This document shows, piece after piece, positions 30,787 through 39,305 of a stretch of 64,000 nucleotides of DNA (the first letter of the stretch is position 1; each line of letters begins with the position of its first letter). The stretch is from Bradyrhizobium sp. OK095. GTDB taxonomy: Bacteria; Pseudomonadota; Alphaproteobacteria; Rhizobiales; Xanthobacteraceae. A model generated the notes under the pieces. The model did no database searches. It was not told the origin of the DNA and saw only the letters and a program-made list of their open reading frames with translations. The position numbers and the translations under genes are program-made. The stretch lies in assembly GCF_900109945.1 (NCBI RefSeq), contig NZ_FOBX01000004.1, positions 248,001 through 312,000 on the forward strand, read 5' to 3'.

Positions 30787-31260
30787 ATGAGATCTGAGAA
30801 GCACCTGACGCGTTCGGCGCCGTCGACCATACAGGCTGCGTCCATCAGTACCGCTCTATTGACGGTGTCGACGGCCGGCCGAGGCTTCACAGATCTCACT
30901 GCTGAAGCCGCGAAGTTCATCAATGAGGCCCAGGCGCGCGAGGGCGCGCTGACGCTGTTCATCCGCCACACCTCGGCCTCGCTGACGATCCAGGAGAACG
31001 CTGATCCGTCCGTGCTCGTCGATCTCACCACGGCGCTGTCGCGGCTGGCGCCAGAGAATGCCGGCTGGACCCACGACACTGAAGGGCCGGATGACATGCC
31101 GGCCCACGTCAAGACGATGCTGACGCAGACCTCGCTTCAGGTCCCGGTCCTGAACGGCAAGCTCGCGCTCGGCACCTGGCAGGCGATCTATCTGGTCGAG
31201 CACCGTGCTCGTCCGCATCGCCGCGAGATCGTGCTGCAGTTCATCGGCAGCAATCAGTAG
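30787..31260 (+). CDS. YjbQ-family protein (UPF0047)
   Basis: 157 residues. Family segments FIRHTSASLTIQENADPSV and the late LGTWQAIYLVEHRARPHRRE are visible. YjbQ proteins have weak thiamine-phosphate synthase activity in some bacteria, but their true job is unclear. It follows the exported protein by eight bases, so the two may share a transcript. Convergent with the transporter gene, terminator in between. Confidence 0.9.
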   Translation: MRSEKHLTRSAPSTIQAASISTALLTVSTAGRGFTDLTAEAAKFINEAQAREGALTLFIRHTSASLTIQENADPSVLVDLTTALSRLAPENAGWTHDTEGPDDMPAHVKTMLTQTSLQVPVLNGKLALGTWQAIYLVEHRARPHRREIVLQFIGSNQ

Positions 31261-31265
31261 CCGGC

Positions 31266-31299
31266 AAAACAAAACCGGCCGCGGAGACCGCGGCCGGTT
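31266..31299 (-). terminator. Terminator of the MHS transporter gene
   Basis: Eleven-bp stem ACCGGCCGCGG / CCGCGGCCGGT (31274-31284, 31288-31298), 3-base loop. On the minus strand it is followed by TTTTGTTTTG, so it serves the transporter; it may also stop YjbQ transcripts from the other side. Confidence 0.75.
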
Positions 31300-31324
31300 C
31301 GTGTTGGTCGATCGCTGCTTGCGA

Positions 31325-32989
31325 TCAGGTCGCCTTGATGTCGACGTCCTTGGTCTCGGGCAGGAAGAAGAAGCCGACCACGACGGTAATCGACGCGAAG
31401 ATGATCGGGTACCAGAGGCCGGCATAGATGTCGCCGGTCGAGGCCACGATGGCGAAGGCGGTCGCCGGCAGCAGGCCGCCGAACCAGCCGTTGCCGATGT
31501 GGTAGGGCAGCGACATCGACGTGTAGCGGATGCGGGTCGGGAACAGTTCGACCAGCATCGCGGCGATCGGGCCGTAGACCATGGTGACGAAGATCACCAG
31601 GACGAACAGCAGGCCGATGACCGCGGCCACCTGCGGACGGAAGATATCGAACGGATTCGACATCTTCACGATGCCGGCGTCACCCGCCTTGGGATAGCCG
31701 GCCGCCTGCACCGCGGCGAGAACCGCCGGGTTGCTGTCCTTGGCGTTCGCGTAGGCCACGTCCTTGCCGTTGACGACGACCTTCACGCCGGACCCTGCCG
31801 CGCCGTTGCTCGTCGTGTACTTGACCGACGACTGCGACAGGAAGGCACGCGCGGTGTCGCAAGCCGAGGTGAAGACGCGGGTGCCGACCGGGTTGAACAG
31901 GTCGCCGCAGCCTGCGGGATCCGCCACCACATCGACCTTGGTCTGCTCGATCGCCTTCTCCAGCGCCGGGTTGGCGTTGCTGGTGATCATCTTGAAGATC
32001 GGGAAGAAGGTCAGCGCCGCGATCAGGCAGCCGCCGAGGATGATCGGCTTGCGGCCGATCTTGTCGGACAGGATCCCGAACACGATGAAGAAGCCGGTAC
32101 CGAGCAGCAGCGACCAGGCGATCAGCAGGTTGGCGGTATAGCCGTCGACCTTCAGGATCGATTGCAGGAAGAACAGCGCGTAGAACTGGCCGGTGTACCA
32201 GACCACGCCCTGGCCCATCGTGCCGCCGAGGAGGGCGAGCAGGACGAGCTTGCCATTGGCCCAGTTGCCGAAGGATTCCGTCAACGGTGCCTTCGAGCTC
32301 TTTCCCTCGTCCTTCATCTTCTGGAAGATCGGCGATTCATTGAGGCGCAGTCGGATCCAGACCGAGACGCCGAGCAGCAGCACCGACACCAGGAAGGGAA
32401 TCCGCCAGCCCCATGCCGCGAAATCGGCTTCGCCGGTCGCGGTGCGGGTGAACAGGATCACCAGCAGCGACAGGAACAGGCCCATCGTCGCGGTGGTCTG
32501 AATGAAGGAGGTGTAGTAGCCGCGCTTGCCGTTCGGCGCATGCTCGGCGACGTAGGTCGCCGCACCGCCATACTCACCGCCGAGCGCGAGGCCCTGGGCG
32601 AGACGCAGCGCGATCAGGATCACGGGCGCCGCAAAGCCGATCGTCGCCGCATTCGGCAGCAGGCCGACGATGAAGGTCGAAAGACCCATGATCAGGATGG
32701 TAACGAGGAAGGTATATTTGCGGCCGACGATGTCGCCGATGCGGCCGAACACGATCGCGCCGAACGGGCGCACCAGGAAGCCGGCTGCGAAGGCGAGCAG
32801 CGCGAAGATGTCGCGCGTTCCCGGCGGATAGGCCGAGAAGAACTGTGCACCGATGATGCCGGCGAGCGAACCGTAGAGGTAAAAATCGTACCATTCGAAG
32901 ACGGTACCGAGCGAGGAGGCGAGAATGACGAAACGTTCGTCCTTCGTCATCCCTCCTGCGCCTGCTTGAGACACAGCCATTGTCGACAT
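31325..32989 (-). CDS. MHS-type major facilitator transporter
   Basis: 554 residues from the ATG at 32989 (GGGGAG ten bases upstream); the frame runs 36 codons further without coding look. Metabolite:H+ symporter subfamily, with TVFEWYDFYLYG in the first helix, GRIGDIVGRKYTF after helix 2 and EYGGAATYVAE in helix 5. Between helix 8 and helix 9, about residues 340-440, lies a polar stretch of roughly 100 residues with two Cys, facing the periplasm, which makes it longer than ProP or KgtP (about 430-500). Substrate unknown; organic acids or betaines are usual. Confidence 0.9.
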   Translation of the reverse strand: MSTMAVSQAGAGGMTKDERFVILASSLGTVFEWYDFYLYGSLAGIIGAQFFSAYPPGTRDIFALLAFAAGFLVRPFGAIVFGRIGDIVGRKYTFLVTILIMGLSTFIVGLLPNAATIGFAAPVILIALRLAQGLALGGEYGGAATYVAEHAPNGKRGYYTSFIQTTATMGLFLSLLVILFTRTATGEADFAAWGWRIPFLVSVLLLGVSVWIRLRLNESPIFQKMKDEGKSSKAPLTESFGNWANGKLVLLALLGGTMGQGVVWYTGQFYALFFLQSILKVDGYTANLLIAWSLLLGTGFFIVFGILSDKIGRKPIILGGCLIAALTFFPIFKMITSNANPALEKAIEQTKVDVVADPAGCGDLFNPVGTRVFTSACDTARAFLSQSSVKYTTSNGAAGSGVKVVVNGKDVAYANAKDSNPAVLAAVQAAGYPKAGDAGIVKMSNPFDIFRPQVAAVIGLLFVLVIFVTMVYGPIAAMLVELFPTRIRYTSMSLPYHIGNGWFGGLLPATAFAIVASTGDIYAGLWYPIIFASITVVVGFFFLPETKDVDIKAT

Positions 32990-33292
32990 GTTGAGTTCGC
33001 TCCCCGAATATCGTTTCCTCGCGTCCCGGATGTCCGGAGCGTCCGGATCAACCTGGGTCTTGCCCGCAAGGTAACATCGGCGTGAAACCGGCCCCAATAC
33101 GACTTTCGGCCTTGCGCACTGACACGCGCCTGACGGCCGGTATCAGGCGCCGGTGCTGAGCCGCGAAGGTTGCGGATTAACCCCTTTCCCGCAAAGGGAT
33201 AATGTGTACTTGCATGCCACGGCCGCTCAGGGAAGAATTGACCTGCCGCGGCGCCGACTCGCCGGCCGGTATCGAACGACAGCAAGAGAACG
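32990..33292. promoter_or_regulatory. Divergent region between transporter and response regulator
   Basis: About 300 bases. No gene seen. Must contain promoters for both neighbours; no clear consensus box recognised. Confidence 0.35.
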
Positions 33293-33961
33293 ATGAACGC
33301 TCCTTCGACCCATCTCGTCATTGCCGATGATCATCCCCTGTTCCGCGATGCGCTGCGGCAGGCGGTGGCGGGCGTCCTGACTTCGGCGAGGATCGACGAG
33401 GCCGGCTCGTTCGAGGATCTGACCAAGCTGCTGGAACAGACCTCCGACGTCGATCTGGTCCTGCTCGACCTCTCGATGCCGGGGATCTCAGGCTTTTCCG
33501 GCCTGATCTATCTGCGCGCGCAATATCCGGCGATCCCGGTGGTGATCGTCTCGGCCTCCGACGACGGCGCCACGATCCGCCGCTCGCTCGATTTCGGTGC
33601 CTCCGGTTTCATTCCGAAACGATTCGGCGTCGAGACCTTGCGCGACGCCATCCTCAAGGTGATGGAGGGCGACGTCTGGGTTCCCGCCGACACCGACCTC
33701 TCGGCCGCCGCCGACCCCGACATGACCAAGCTGCGCGATCGCCTGGTGACGCTGACGCCGCAGCAGGTGCGGGTGCTGATGATGCTGTCGGAAGGGCTGC
33801 TCAACAAGCAGATCGCCTATGAACTCGGTGTCTCCGAGGCAACCATCAAGGCGCATGTCTCGGCCATCCTGCAAAAGCTCGGCGTCGAGAGCCGGACGCA
33901 AGCCGTGATCGCCGCGGCGAAGATCGCCGGCGGCCAGTGGAGGGGCACCCCGACGGGGTGA
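33293..33961 (+). CDS. Orphan LuxR/NarL-type response regulator
   Basis: 222 residues. Receiver with acidic DD at 12-13, phospho-acceptor Asp59 (LVLLDLSMPG) and GFIPKRF with the conserved Lys. HTH from about residue 150 (LTPQQVRVLMMLSEGLLNKQ, VSEATIKAHVSAILQKLGV). No histidine kinase lies next to it; the neighbours are a transporter (divergent) and an AMP-forming ligase (convergent, 3-base gap). Confidence 0.92.
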   Translation: MNAPSTHLVIADDHPLFRDALRQAVAGVLTSARIDEAGSFEDLTKLLEQTSDVDLVLLDLSMPGISGFSGLIYLRAQYPAIPVVIVSASDDGATIRRSLDFGASGFIPKRFGVETLRDAILKVMEGDVWVPADTDLSAAADPDMTKLRDRLVTLTPQQVRVLMMLSEGLLNKQIAYELGVSEATIKAHVSAILQKLGVESRTQAVIAAAKIAGGQWRGTPTG

Positions 33962-33964
33962 GCG

Positions 33965-35404
33965 TCAAGCGTTGCGCGTTGCATGTATCAGCGCTTGCAA
34001 TTCAGGCCGTTGTATCTTGCCGGCATATCCTCGCGGAATGGCGGCGACGGCGAACAGGCGGACCGCACCCGCGATGCCGCGCCGGCGCAGGATCTGCTGA
34101 AGCTTTTGAGGATCGGCGTCCTCGCAGTCGACCGTCGCGATCCAGATTTCGACTTCCCGGTTCGGCTCGCCAGCGTCGACGACCAGCGCCGCGGCGTCCA
34201 CGGCGTCCCATTCAAGCCGCACGAGGTGTTCGATCTCGTAAACCGGCGATACCTCGCGCGAGACGGCGGAGGTAAAGTCGGCTGGTCTGGTGTCGGCAAG
34301 GCGGCCGACCACAAAGACCTCGCCGCCGGCGGAGATCCAGCCAACGTCGCCGTGATCGGTCCAGGGGTCCTCGCCACGATCCGGATTGGCCTTCACGCGG
34401 GCTCTGACGAAACCCATTTCGTCGGCAGCACAGGGCGTTCCATCCTCCCGGAACGCGGCCATTTCGAAGCCGGGGAATACAAAGCCGATCAGTCCCGGGC
34501 GCTCGAGGACCTTGCTGGCCGGCGCCTCGGCGAGCACTCCGAGTTCGGACGTGCCGTAGCGACACGCGATATTCTTGCACAGATGCACCGCCGCGCCTTC
34601 CAGCAGCGCGCGGGTGGGAATGCCACCGGCCACCACCGTCGTGCGCAGGCAGCCGAGTTGAGCGCCCGTCTTTCGCGCCACGCGAACCAGCGCCACGAGC
34701 TGCTCTGTCGCGGCGTACAGCATGTCGATGCCGAACAGCTCGATCATGCGAATTGCCTGGTACGGTGACTCGGCGAAGCAGAGTGTCTTGCGGCTGGCAA
34801 GAACGCCGCAGGCGATCCTGAAGCCGAACACCGAGCTCAGGCCCGGCATGCACAGAACCAGTCCGCATTTCGAGAAGCCCACGGTCGAACAGATCGAGCG
34901 GCCGAGCGCTCCGACGCTGTGATCGAGCACCTTGGGCGCGCCTGTCGATCCCGAGGTCAGGCTGTGACGGCAGATCCGTCGCTCGCCCGCAAAGGCCGGA
35001 GGCAGTGCGTGCGCAGGCACGGCCGACATTGCAGCGTACCAATCGTCGGTGACTTCAATGAACCCATCGTTCGGGCTGAAGACCGTTGCCGCTGCGGCAT
35101 CGCCCAGCACGGCGGCGAGGGTGAGTCCTATTTTGCCCTTGTGTTCGGGCTCGATCGAAATCGCGCGAACGCCGATGCGGAACAGCGCGAGGCTCACCGT
35201 CATGTGGCGGACAGGATTGTCGATGCAGACCGCCACCAGGCCTTCGGGATTGAGCGCCCGCGCCGCGATCCTGTACGCGCAGGAGGTAATCGCGTCACCC
35301 AGCATCCCGTAGGTGATGACGCGGTCCTCCATCAAGATGGCGGAGGCTTCCGGCTGCGCACGCGTCGCGTAGAGGATGTGGTCGAACCAGTCGTGCATCG
35401 TCAC
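33965..35404 (-). CDS. AMP-forming acyl/aryl ligase (ANL superfamily)
   Basis: 479 residues; ATG at 35398 would remove two. P-loop motif SLTSGSTGAPKV near residue 150, core motif YGTSELGVL, the DHGDVGWI segment with the ATP-ribose Asp, and the C-terminal PRGYAGKIQRPEL with the catalytic Lys. Shorter than most acyl-CoA synthetases (about 510-550), nearer to fadD-like or amino-acid/aryl adenylating enzymes of secondary metabolism. No carrier protein or CoA partner gene adjoins it. Substrate cannot be inferred. It overlaps no neighbour and may be monocistronic. Confidence 0.85.
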   Translation of the reverse strand: MTMHDWFDHILYATRAQPEASAILMEDRVITYGMLGDAITSCAYRIAARALNPEGLVAVCIDNPVRHMTVSLALFRIGVRAISIEPEHKGKIGLTLAAVLGDAAAATVFSPNDGFIEVTDDWYAAMSAVPAHALPPAFAGERRICRHSLTSGSTGAPKVLDHSVGALGRSICSTVGFSKCGLVLCMPGLSSVFGFRIACGVLASRKTLCFAESPYQAIRMIELFGIDMLYAATEQLVALVRVARKTGAQLGCLRTTVVAGGIPTRALLEGAAVHLCKNIACRYGTSELGVLAEAPASKVLERPGLIGFVFPGFEMAAFREDGTPCAADEMGFVRARVKANPDRGEDPWTDHGDVGWISAGGEVFVVGRLADTRPADFTSAVSREVSPVYEIEHLVRLEWDAVDAAALVVDAGEPNREVEIWIATVDCEDADPQKLQQILRRRGIAGAVRLFAVAAIPRGYAGKIQRPELQALIHATRNA

Positions 35405-35450
35405 GGCGTCCGATTGAATCAGGCCTGTTCGTAACCTGATCGTGCGATGG

Positions 35451-36293
35451 CTAGAATTTGCGATTGACCCCGAGGCGCGCGATGTTGGCGGTCAGGTCGG
35501 TTCTGGTGCTGAGGCCTTGGCTGTAGCCTAAGCCCATCCCATCCCGAATCGTTCCGCTGGAAAAGACGCTGCCGAAGTTGAGGTACAGATACTCCGCCTT
35601 CACCGTCCAGTTGTTGGCGAAGGCATATTCCGCGCCGATGCCGACGGTATAGCCGGTCTTCACGGCAGATCCGCCGTAGCTACCCGCGACGGGAGTCAAT
35701 AAGGTATTTCCGTCTACATAAGTCGTGTTGGTCGCAATCCGCGTGACGGCCAATCCGCCAGTGACATAGGTCAGGAGGTTCGGCAGCACGGTGACGCCGA
35801 CCCGCCCCCTGAACGTGAAGAGCCAGTCAGTGCTGGCCGTGTTGGTAACCGTAAACGGGACGCCGGGCCAACTGTCGACCAGGACGCCGCTGCCCTGCCT
35901 GGACCCTTGCAACCGAAAAGCGCCGAAGTCGCTTTCCAGACCGACCACGACACTGCTGACTTGCCAATTGTAGCCAGCCTGCAATCCGCCCGTGAAGCCG
36001 CTGGCGTCGAACGAGCCGGTGCCCGTCGCGCCAACCAGCGCTCCGTCGCCGGGGAAGCCGGTGCTGCAGAGGTAGGAGAAGCTGCCAGGAGGGGTGAAGC
36101 CGGGGACGTTGCAGTCCACGGCCGTGCTGGAGCCAAACCGGCCCCAGGCGCCGCCCAAGTTGGCGCCGACGTAGAATCCGGCCCAAGTGTAGGGTACGGG
36201 CGCCGGAGGGGCCGCCAGAGCGGGACCCGCCACCACAACAGGCAACATCGCAACGCCGCCCATCAAGCGCTTGGTTCTAAATAATGTCTTCAT
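35451..36293 (-). CDS. Outer-membrane beta-barrel protein
   Basis: 280 residues from the ATG at 36293 (MKTLFRTKRLMGG), chosen because a signal peptide follows directly (ending ALAAP); the longer frame upstream is not coding. Repeated strands such as WAGFYVGANLGGAWGRFG, GGLQAGYNW, VGIGAEYAFANNWTVKAEYLY and the terminal aromatic RLGVNRKF mark it as an 8-strand OmpA-like/RopB-type barrel common in rhizobia. Paralogous in design to the protein at 48808-49533. Confidence 0.92.
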   Translation of the reverse strand: MKTLFRTKRLMGGVAMLPVVVAGPALAAPPAPVPYTWAGFYVGANLGGAWGRFGSSTAVDCNVPGFTPPGSFSYLCSTGFPGDGALVGATGTGSFDASGFTGGLQAGYNWQVSSVVVGLESDFGAFRLQGSRQGSGVLVDSWPGVPFTVTNTASTDWLFTFRGRVGVTVLPNLLTYVTGGLAVTRIATNTTYVDGNTLLTPVAGSYGGSAVKTGYTVGIGAEYAFANNWTVKAEYLYLNFGSVFSSGTIRDGMGLGYSQGLSTRTDLTANIARLGVNRKF

Positions 36294-36438
36294 CGGCTTC
36301 GTCCGGCTCCACACGCCTTGGTAAATCATAGCGGAACCCGCCGATTTGCAGTAGTTCCAAAGCCGGAACTGGAGGCAGGGGCATCGCGTTCTCCGCGATG
36401 CGTACCCTTGGAGCCACACTTTCTGGCCCAAATGCTGC

Positions 36439-36475
36439 TTATTCCGCCGCCACCATCTGCCGGGCGCGCCATTGT
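36439..36475 (-). pseudogene. Possible fossil of a hybrid-kinase C-terminus
   Basis: On the minus strand the last codons before a TAA read GQWRARQMVAAE, close to GQWRTQQMVAAE at the end of the kinase at 39306-42815. The DNA is identical for 20 bases (ATTCCGCCGCCACCATCTGC at 36441-36460 and 39308-39327) with further similarity beyond. Upstream of it the frame has no receiver-domain features. The match is short, so a common 3' sequence motif rather than a duplicated gene is possible. Confidence 0.35.
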
Positions 36476-36739
36476 CCTGAGTCGGGTCGGCAACGACGCC
36501 ACCTCGGCGTCCCACGCGCCTTCGGCAGTGTGCGCATTTCCTTGAGGATCTTCGGCGTGTCCGCGGTCGGGGTCCTCGCCAGATGCGTTGCGCGGGTAAC
36601 GCCTTGGCCGTGGGCACCGTCTTCGAGAAGACGGGCCCGCCGCTCGTCCGGGCTGCGGGTCTGTTTCGCCGCCACGTCAATCCCCTTTCGCAAAAAAATT
36701 CTACTTTACCGAAATTCGGAAACGGCGTATGTATCGCCC

Positions 36740-37265
36740 ATCCCGGCTCATCCTTGAGGGGCGATCATGTCGTCGTCACGATGCGCGAGCCGGGCATGCG
36801 GTGGACGCGGCAGCGTCGGCATGAGAGGTGCGGGCAGGGCGGGTAGTCCCTGTGAGCTCGCGGCCGCATGCGAACGAGCGGCGCTGTCAAATTCGTCTCG
36901 TCGGTATTTCGATGGCTACGTGCACGATGCTGTCGGACCCTGCGGCGAAATGGCGAATGCGCGTACGGCAAAACCGTGTGGTCCTGGCCGTCGTCGCTAC
37001 GGTCGAGCCCCTTGCGGAGATGCGCGCGAGCCCAACCGGGCGGACGGCATCGTCAATTCGCGGGGCGAGGGAGGCCAGAAGGAAAGTTCGGCTCCCGGGA
37101 GAGCACGGCATAAGCCGTCCGACCACTGCGCAGGGAAGGCCGAGTGATCGGCGACACCTGTATGCTGCTGTGCGGTTCTTCCTGCGTGTGCTTTCGCGCA
37201 GCGGACCGCGGGTGCCAGTCGGCACCCGGCCTTCCCTGCGCCCTCTTGGATCTGAGGGTGGAGTG
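36740..37265. repeat. Structured dispersed-type element
   Basis: I recognise this stretch (from about CCTTGAGGGGCGATC at 36752 to CCTGCGCCCTCTTGG near 37250) as closely like a sequence that recurs in Bradyrhizobium genomes and is often called as a hypothetical protein. It contains perfect 14-bp inverted arms CGCAGGGAAGGCCG (37129-37142) and CGGCCTTCCCTGCG (37227-37240), with a smaller perfect hairpin CGGGTGCC / GGCACCCG (37209-37216, 37221-37228) nested before the right arm. Copy number outside the window could not be checked. Confidence 0.5.
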
Positions 37266-37629
37266 ACCAGGTAAAGCTCGGGCGAAATGCGCCGCGAGAA
37301 TGCGAAGGCGTGTCTGCAAGTTGAAATGTCCGTCGAGATTTAGAATGTCGCCCCTTGCTCTGTCATCGTGAGGCGATCGCGATGACGCGTTCTTGACGGC
37401 TTCCCTCGAGTGCCTCGCAACGGCGTGAACTGATGCGGGCTTCCAAGGCCTAAGCAGACCGGCTAGCAGTCACGCGGTTCCATGCCGGCCTCACAACTTC
37501 TCACAAGTCCAAACGAGCCTATCGCGGCAGGCGCTGATAGGGAGTTGCGTGGGGCGAGAAGCGGAAGCGGTCCGCGCCAGGGTCGATCTGATCCCGACGA
37601 CTCGCACGATCATCAACAAGGCAAAAGAG

Positions 37630-38658
37630 ATGAAGCAGATTATCGACCAGCATCGCCGCAAGTTCTTCGGCGTCGCCGCAGGAAGCGTTGCCGCCGGACT
37701 CGGCGTGATCGACCTCGCACGCGCCGAAACGGAAGCGCCGCGACCCGCCGCATCGAATGCGTCCTTCGGCACGATCAAGCAGATCGACGCCGGCGTTCTC
37801 AATGTCGGCTATGCCGAGGCGGGTCCGTCGAACGGCCCCGTGGCGATCCTGCTGCACGGCTGGCCTTACGACATCCACGCCTTTGTCGACGTCGCGCCGA
37901 TTTTGGCCAAGGCCGGCTATCGCGTGATCATCCCTCATCTGCGCGGTTACGGCACCACGCAGTTCCTCTCCAGCGAGACGCCGCGCAACGGCGAGCCCGC
38001 GGCAATGGCCGTCGACATCATCGCGCTGATGGACAAGCTCGACATCAAGAAGGCGGTTGTCGCCGGCTTCGACTGGGGCGCGCGCACCGCCGACATCATC
38101 GCCGCGCTGTGGCCGGATCGCTGTCGCGCGCTGGTGTCGGTGAGCGGCTATCTGATCTCCAGCCAGGCCGCCGGCAACGCGCCGCTGCCGCCACAGGCTG
38201 AGCTGCAATGGTGGTACCAGTTCTATTTCGCGACCGAGCGTGGCCGTGCCGGGTACGAGAAGTATACGCACGATTTCGCAAAACTGATCTGGAAGCTCGC
38301 CTCGCCGCAGTGGAAGTTCGACGACGCCACGTTCAACCGGAGCGCGGCGGCACTGGACAACAAGGATCATGTCGCGATCACGATCCACAATTATCGCTGG
38401 CGGCTCGGGCTCGCCCAGGGCGAAGCGAAGTACGAGGAGATCGAAAAGAAGCTGGCGGCGGCTCCGGTGATCAGCGTTCCCACGATCACGATGGAAGGCG
38501 ACGCCAACGGTGCGCCGCATCCCGACCCCAGCGCCTATGCCAAAAGGTTCTCCGGGCGGTACGACTTTCGCCTGATCACCGGCGGCATCGGCCACAATCT
38601 GCCGCAGGAAGCACCACAGGCCTTTGCCAAGGCCGTCATCGACGCCGACGGCGCGTGA
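37630..38658 (+). CDS. Tat-exported alpha/beta hydrolase (epoxide hydrolase/dehalogenase-like)
   Basis: 342 residues from the ATG at 37630, the codon directly before the twin-arginine signal HRRKFFGVAAGSVAAGLGV. HGWPYDIHAF is the oxyanion-hole segment; the nucleophile is Asp in VVAGFDWGARTA, which puts it with epoxide hydrolases and haloalkane dehalogenases rather than Ser lipases; the catalytic His is in GGIGHNLPQEAP. Export by Tat is unusual for this family. A perfect 12-bp hairpin follows and the next gene is a P460-like cytochrome. True substrate unknown. Confidence 0.87.
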   Translation: MKQIIDQHRRKFFGVAAGSVAAGLGVIDLARAETEAPRPAASNASFGTIKQIDAGVLNVGYAEAGPSNGPVAILLHGWPYDIHAFVDVAPILAKAGYRVIIPHLRGYGTTQFLSSETPRNGEPAAMAVDIIALMDKLDIKKAVVAGFDWGARTADIIAALWPDRCRALVSVSGYLISSQAAGNAPLPPQAELQWWYQFYFATERGRAGYEKYTHDFAKLIWKLASPQWKFDDATFNRSAAALDNKDHVAITIHNYRWRLGLAQGEAKYEEIEKKLAAAPVISVPTITMEGDANGAPHPDPSAYAKRFSGRYDFRLITGGIGHNLPQEAPQAFAKAVIDADGA

Positions 38659-38669
38659 TTCATTCGAGG

Positions 38670-38696
38670 CCTCGGTCCAGCGCGGCTGGACCGAGG
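38670..38696 (+). other. Hairpin between hydrolase and cytochrome genes
   Basis: Twelve-bp perfect arms CCTCGGTCCAGC (38670-38681) and GCTGGACCGAGG (38685-38696), 3-base loop, starting 12 bases after the hydrolase stop. No T-run follows, so it may separate or stabilise the two cistrons rather than end transcription. Confidence 0.6.
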
Positions 38697-38727
38697 ACGT
38701 GTTGCGATCCCGGCATGGAGGAACGTC

Positions 38728-39291
38728 ATGACGTCTGTCGAACCTGAAAAGAAAAGGCGATCCCGTGCCGCGGCCATCACGCTGGCCGTGCTTCTTCTCG
38801 TCGTTCTCCTGACCTGCGTGCCCTATTTGGTCTCGATCGCTCTTGCCGAAGGGCCGGCGCAAGGCAACACGGCAGACGCCTCGCCGATCTTCGGTGTCAC
38901 GATTCCTGCGGGCTACAAGCAGTGGGAGCTGATCGCACCGGCCGAAGAGGCGACGCCGCTTAACGAACTTCGCGCGGTTGTCGGCAACCGGACGGCAATG
39001 GACGCCTATCAGGCCGAAAAACTTCCGTTCCCCGACGGCACCATTCTGGTCAAGCGCGCCTGGAAGCGGAAACCCTCACCGGACTTCGCATCCGCGACGA
39101 TTCCCGGCGCCGCCACAACGGTCCAGGTGATGGTCAAGGATTCCAAAAAATACGCCTCCACCGGCGGCTGGGGTTTTGGACGCTTCGTCGATGGCAAGCC
39201 GGTGGACGAGGCCCAGCACCGCACCTGCTTCGCCTGCCATGACGCCCACGCCAAGGGACACGATTACGTTTTCACGCGGCTTGCGCCTTGA
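38728..39291 (+). CDS. Cytochrome P460-family protein
   Basis: 187 residues. N-terminal membrane anchor or signal (about 15-40), then a P460-like beta domain, ending with the haem motif CFACH (RTCFACHDAHAKGHDYVF). GGAGG lies seven bases before the ATG. P460 proteins oxidise hydroxylamine or handle NO-related species in nitrifiers; in other bacteria the role is unclear. Co-directional with the hydrolase upstream, 69 bases apart, so possibly co-transcribed. Confidence 0.85.
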   Translation: MTSVEPEKKRRSRAAAITLAVLLLVVLLTCVPYLVSIALAEGPAQGNTADASPIFGVTIPAGYKQWELIAPAEEATPLNELRAVVGNRTAMDAYQAEKLPFPDGTILVKRAWKRKPSPDFASATIPGAATTVQVMVKDSKKYASTGGWGFGRFVDGKPVDEAQHRTCFACHDAHAKGHDYVFTRLAP

Positions 39292-39305
39292 GCCGTGCCA
39301 GCGTC

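Larger units (their letters stand above)
36294..37629. other. 1.3-kb region without a convincing gene
   Basis: Short frames on both strands lack domains and ribosome sites. The region holds a possible fossil of a histidine-kinase tail (36439-36475), an AT-rich spot near 36690-36715, a repeated-type structured element (36740-37265) and, near 37440-37560, the likely promoter region of the hydrolase gene. Confidence 0.55.

Noticed and set aside
36398..36757. 119-aa frame on the plus strand in the gene-poor gap
   Set aside because: Arg/Ser/Ala-rich without domain, signal or ribosome site; typical GC artefact.
36767..37274. Frames of 126 and 148 aa over the structured element
   Set aside because: They follow the repeat-like DNA with its hairpins and match no family; such frames are commonly mis-called in this kind of sequence.
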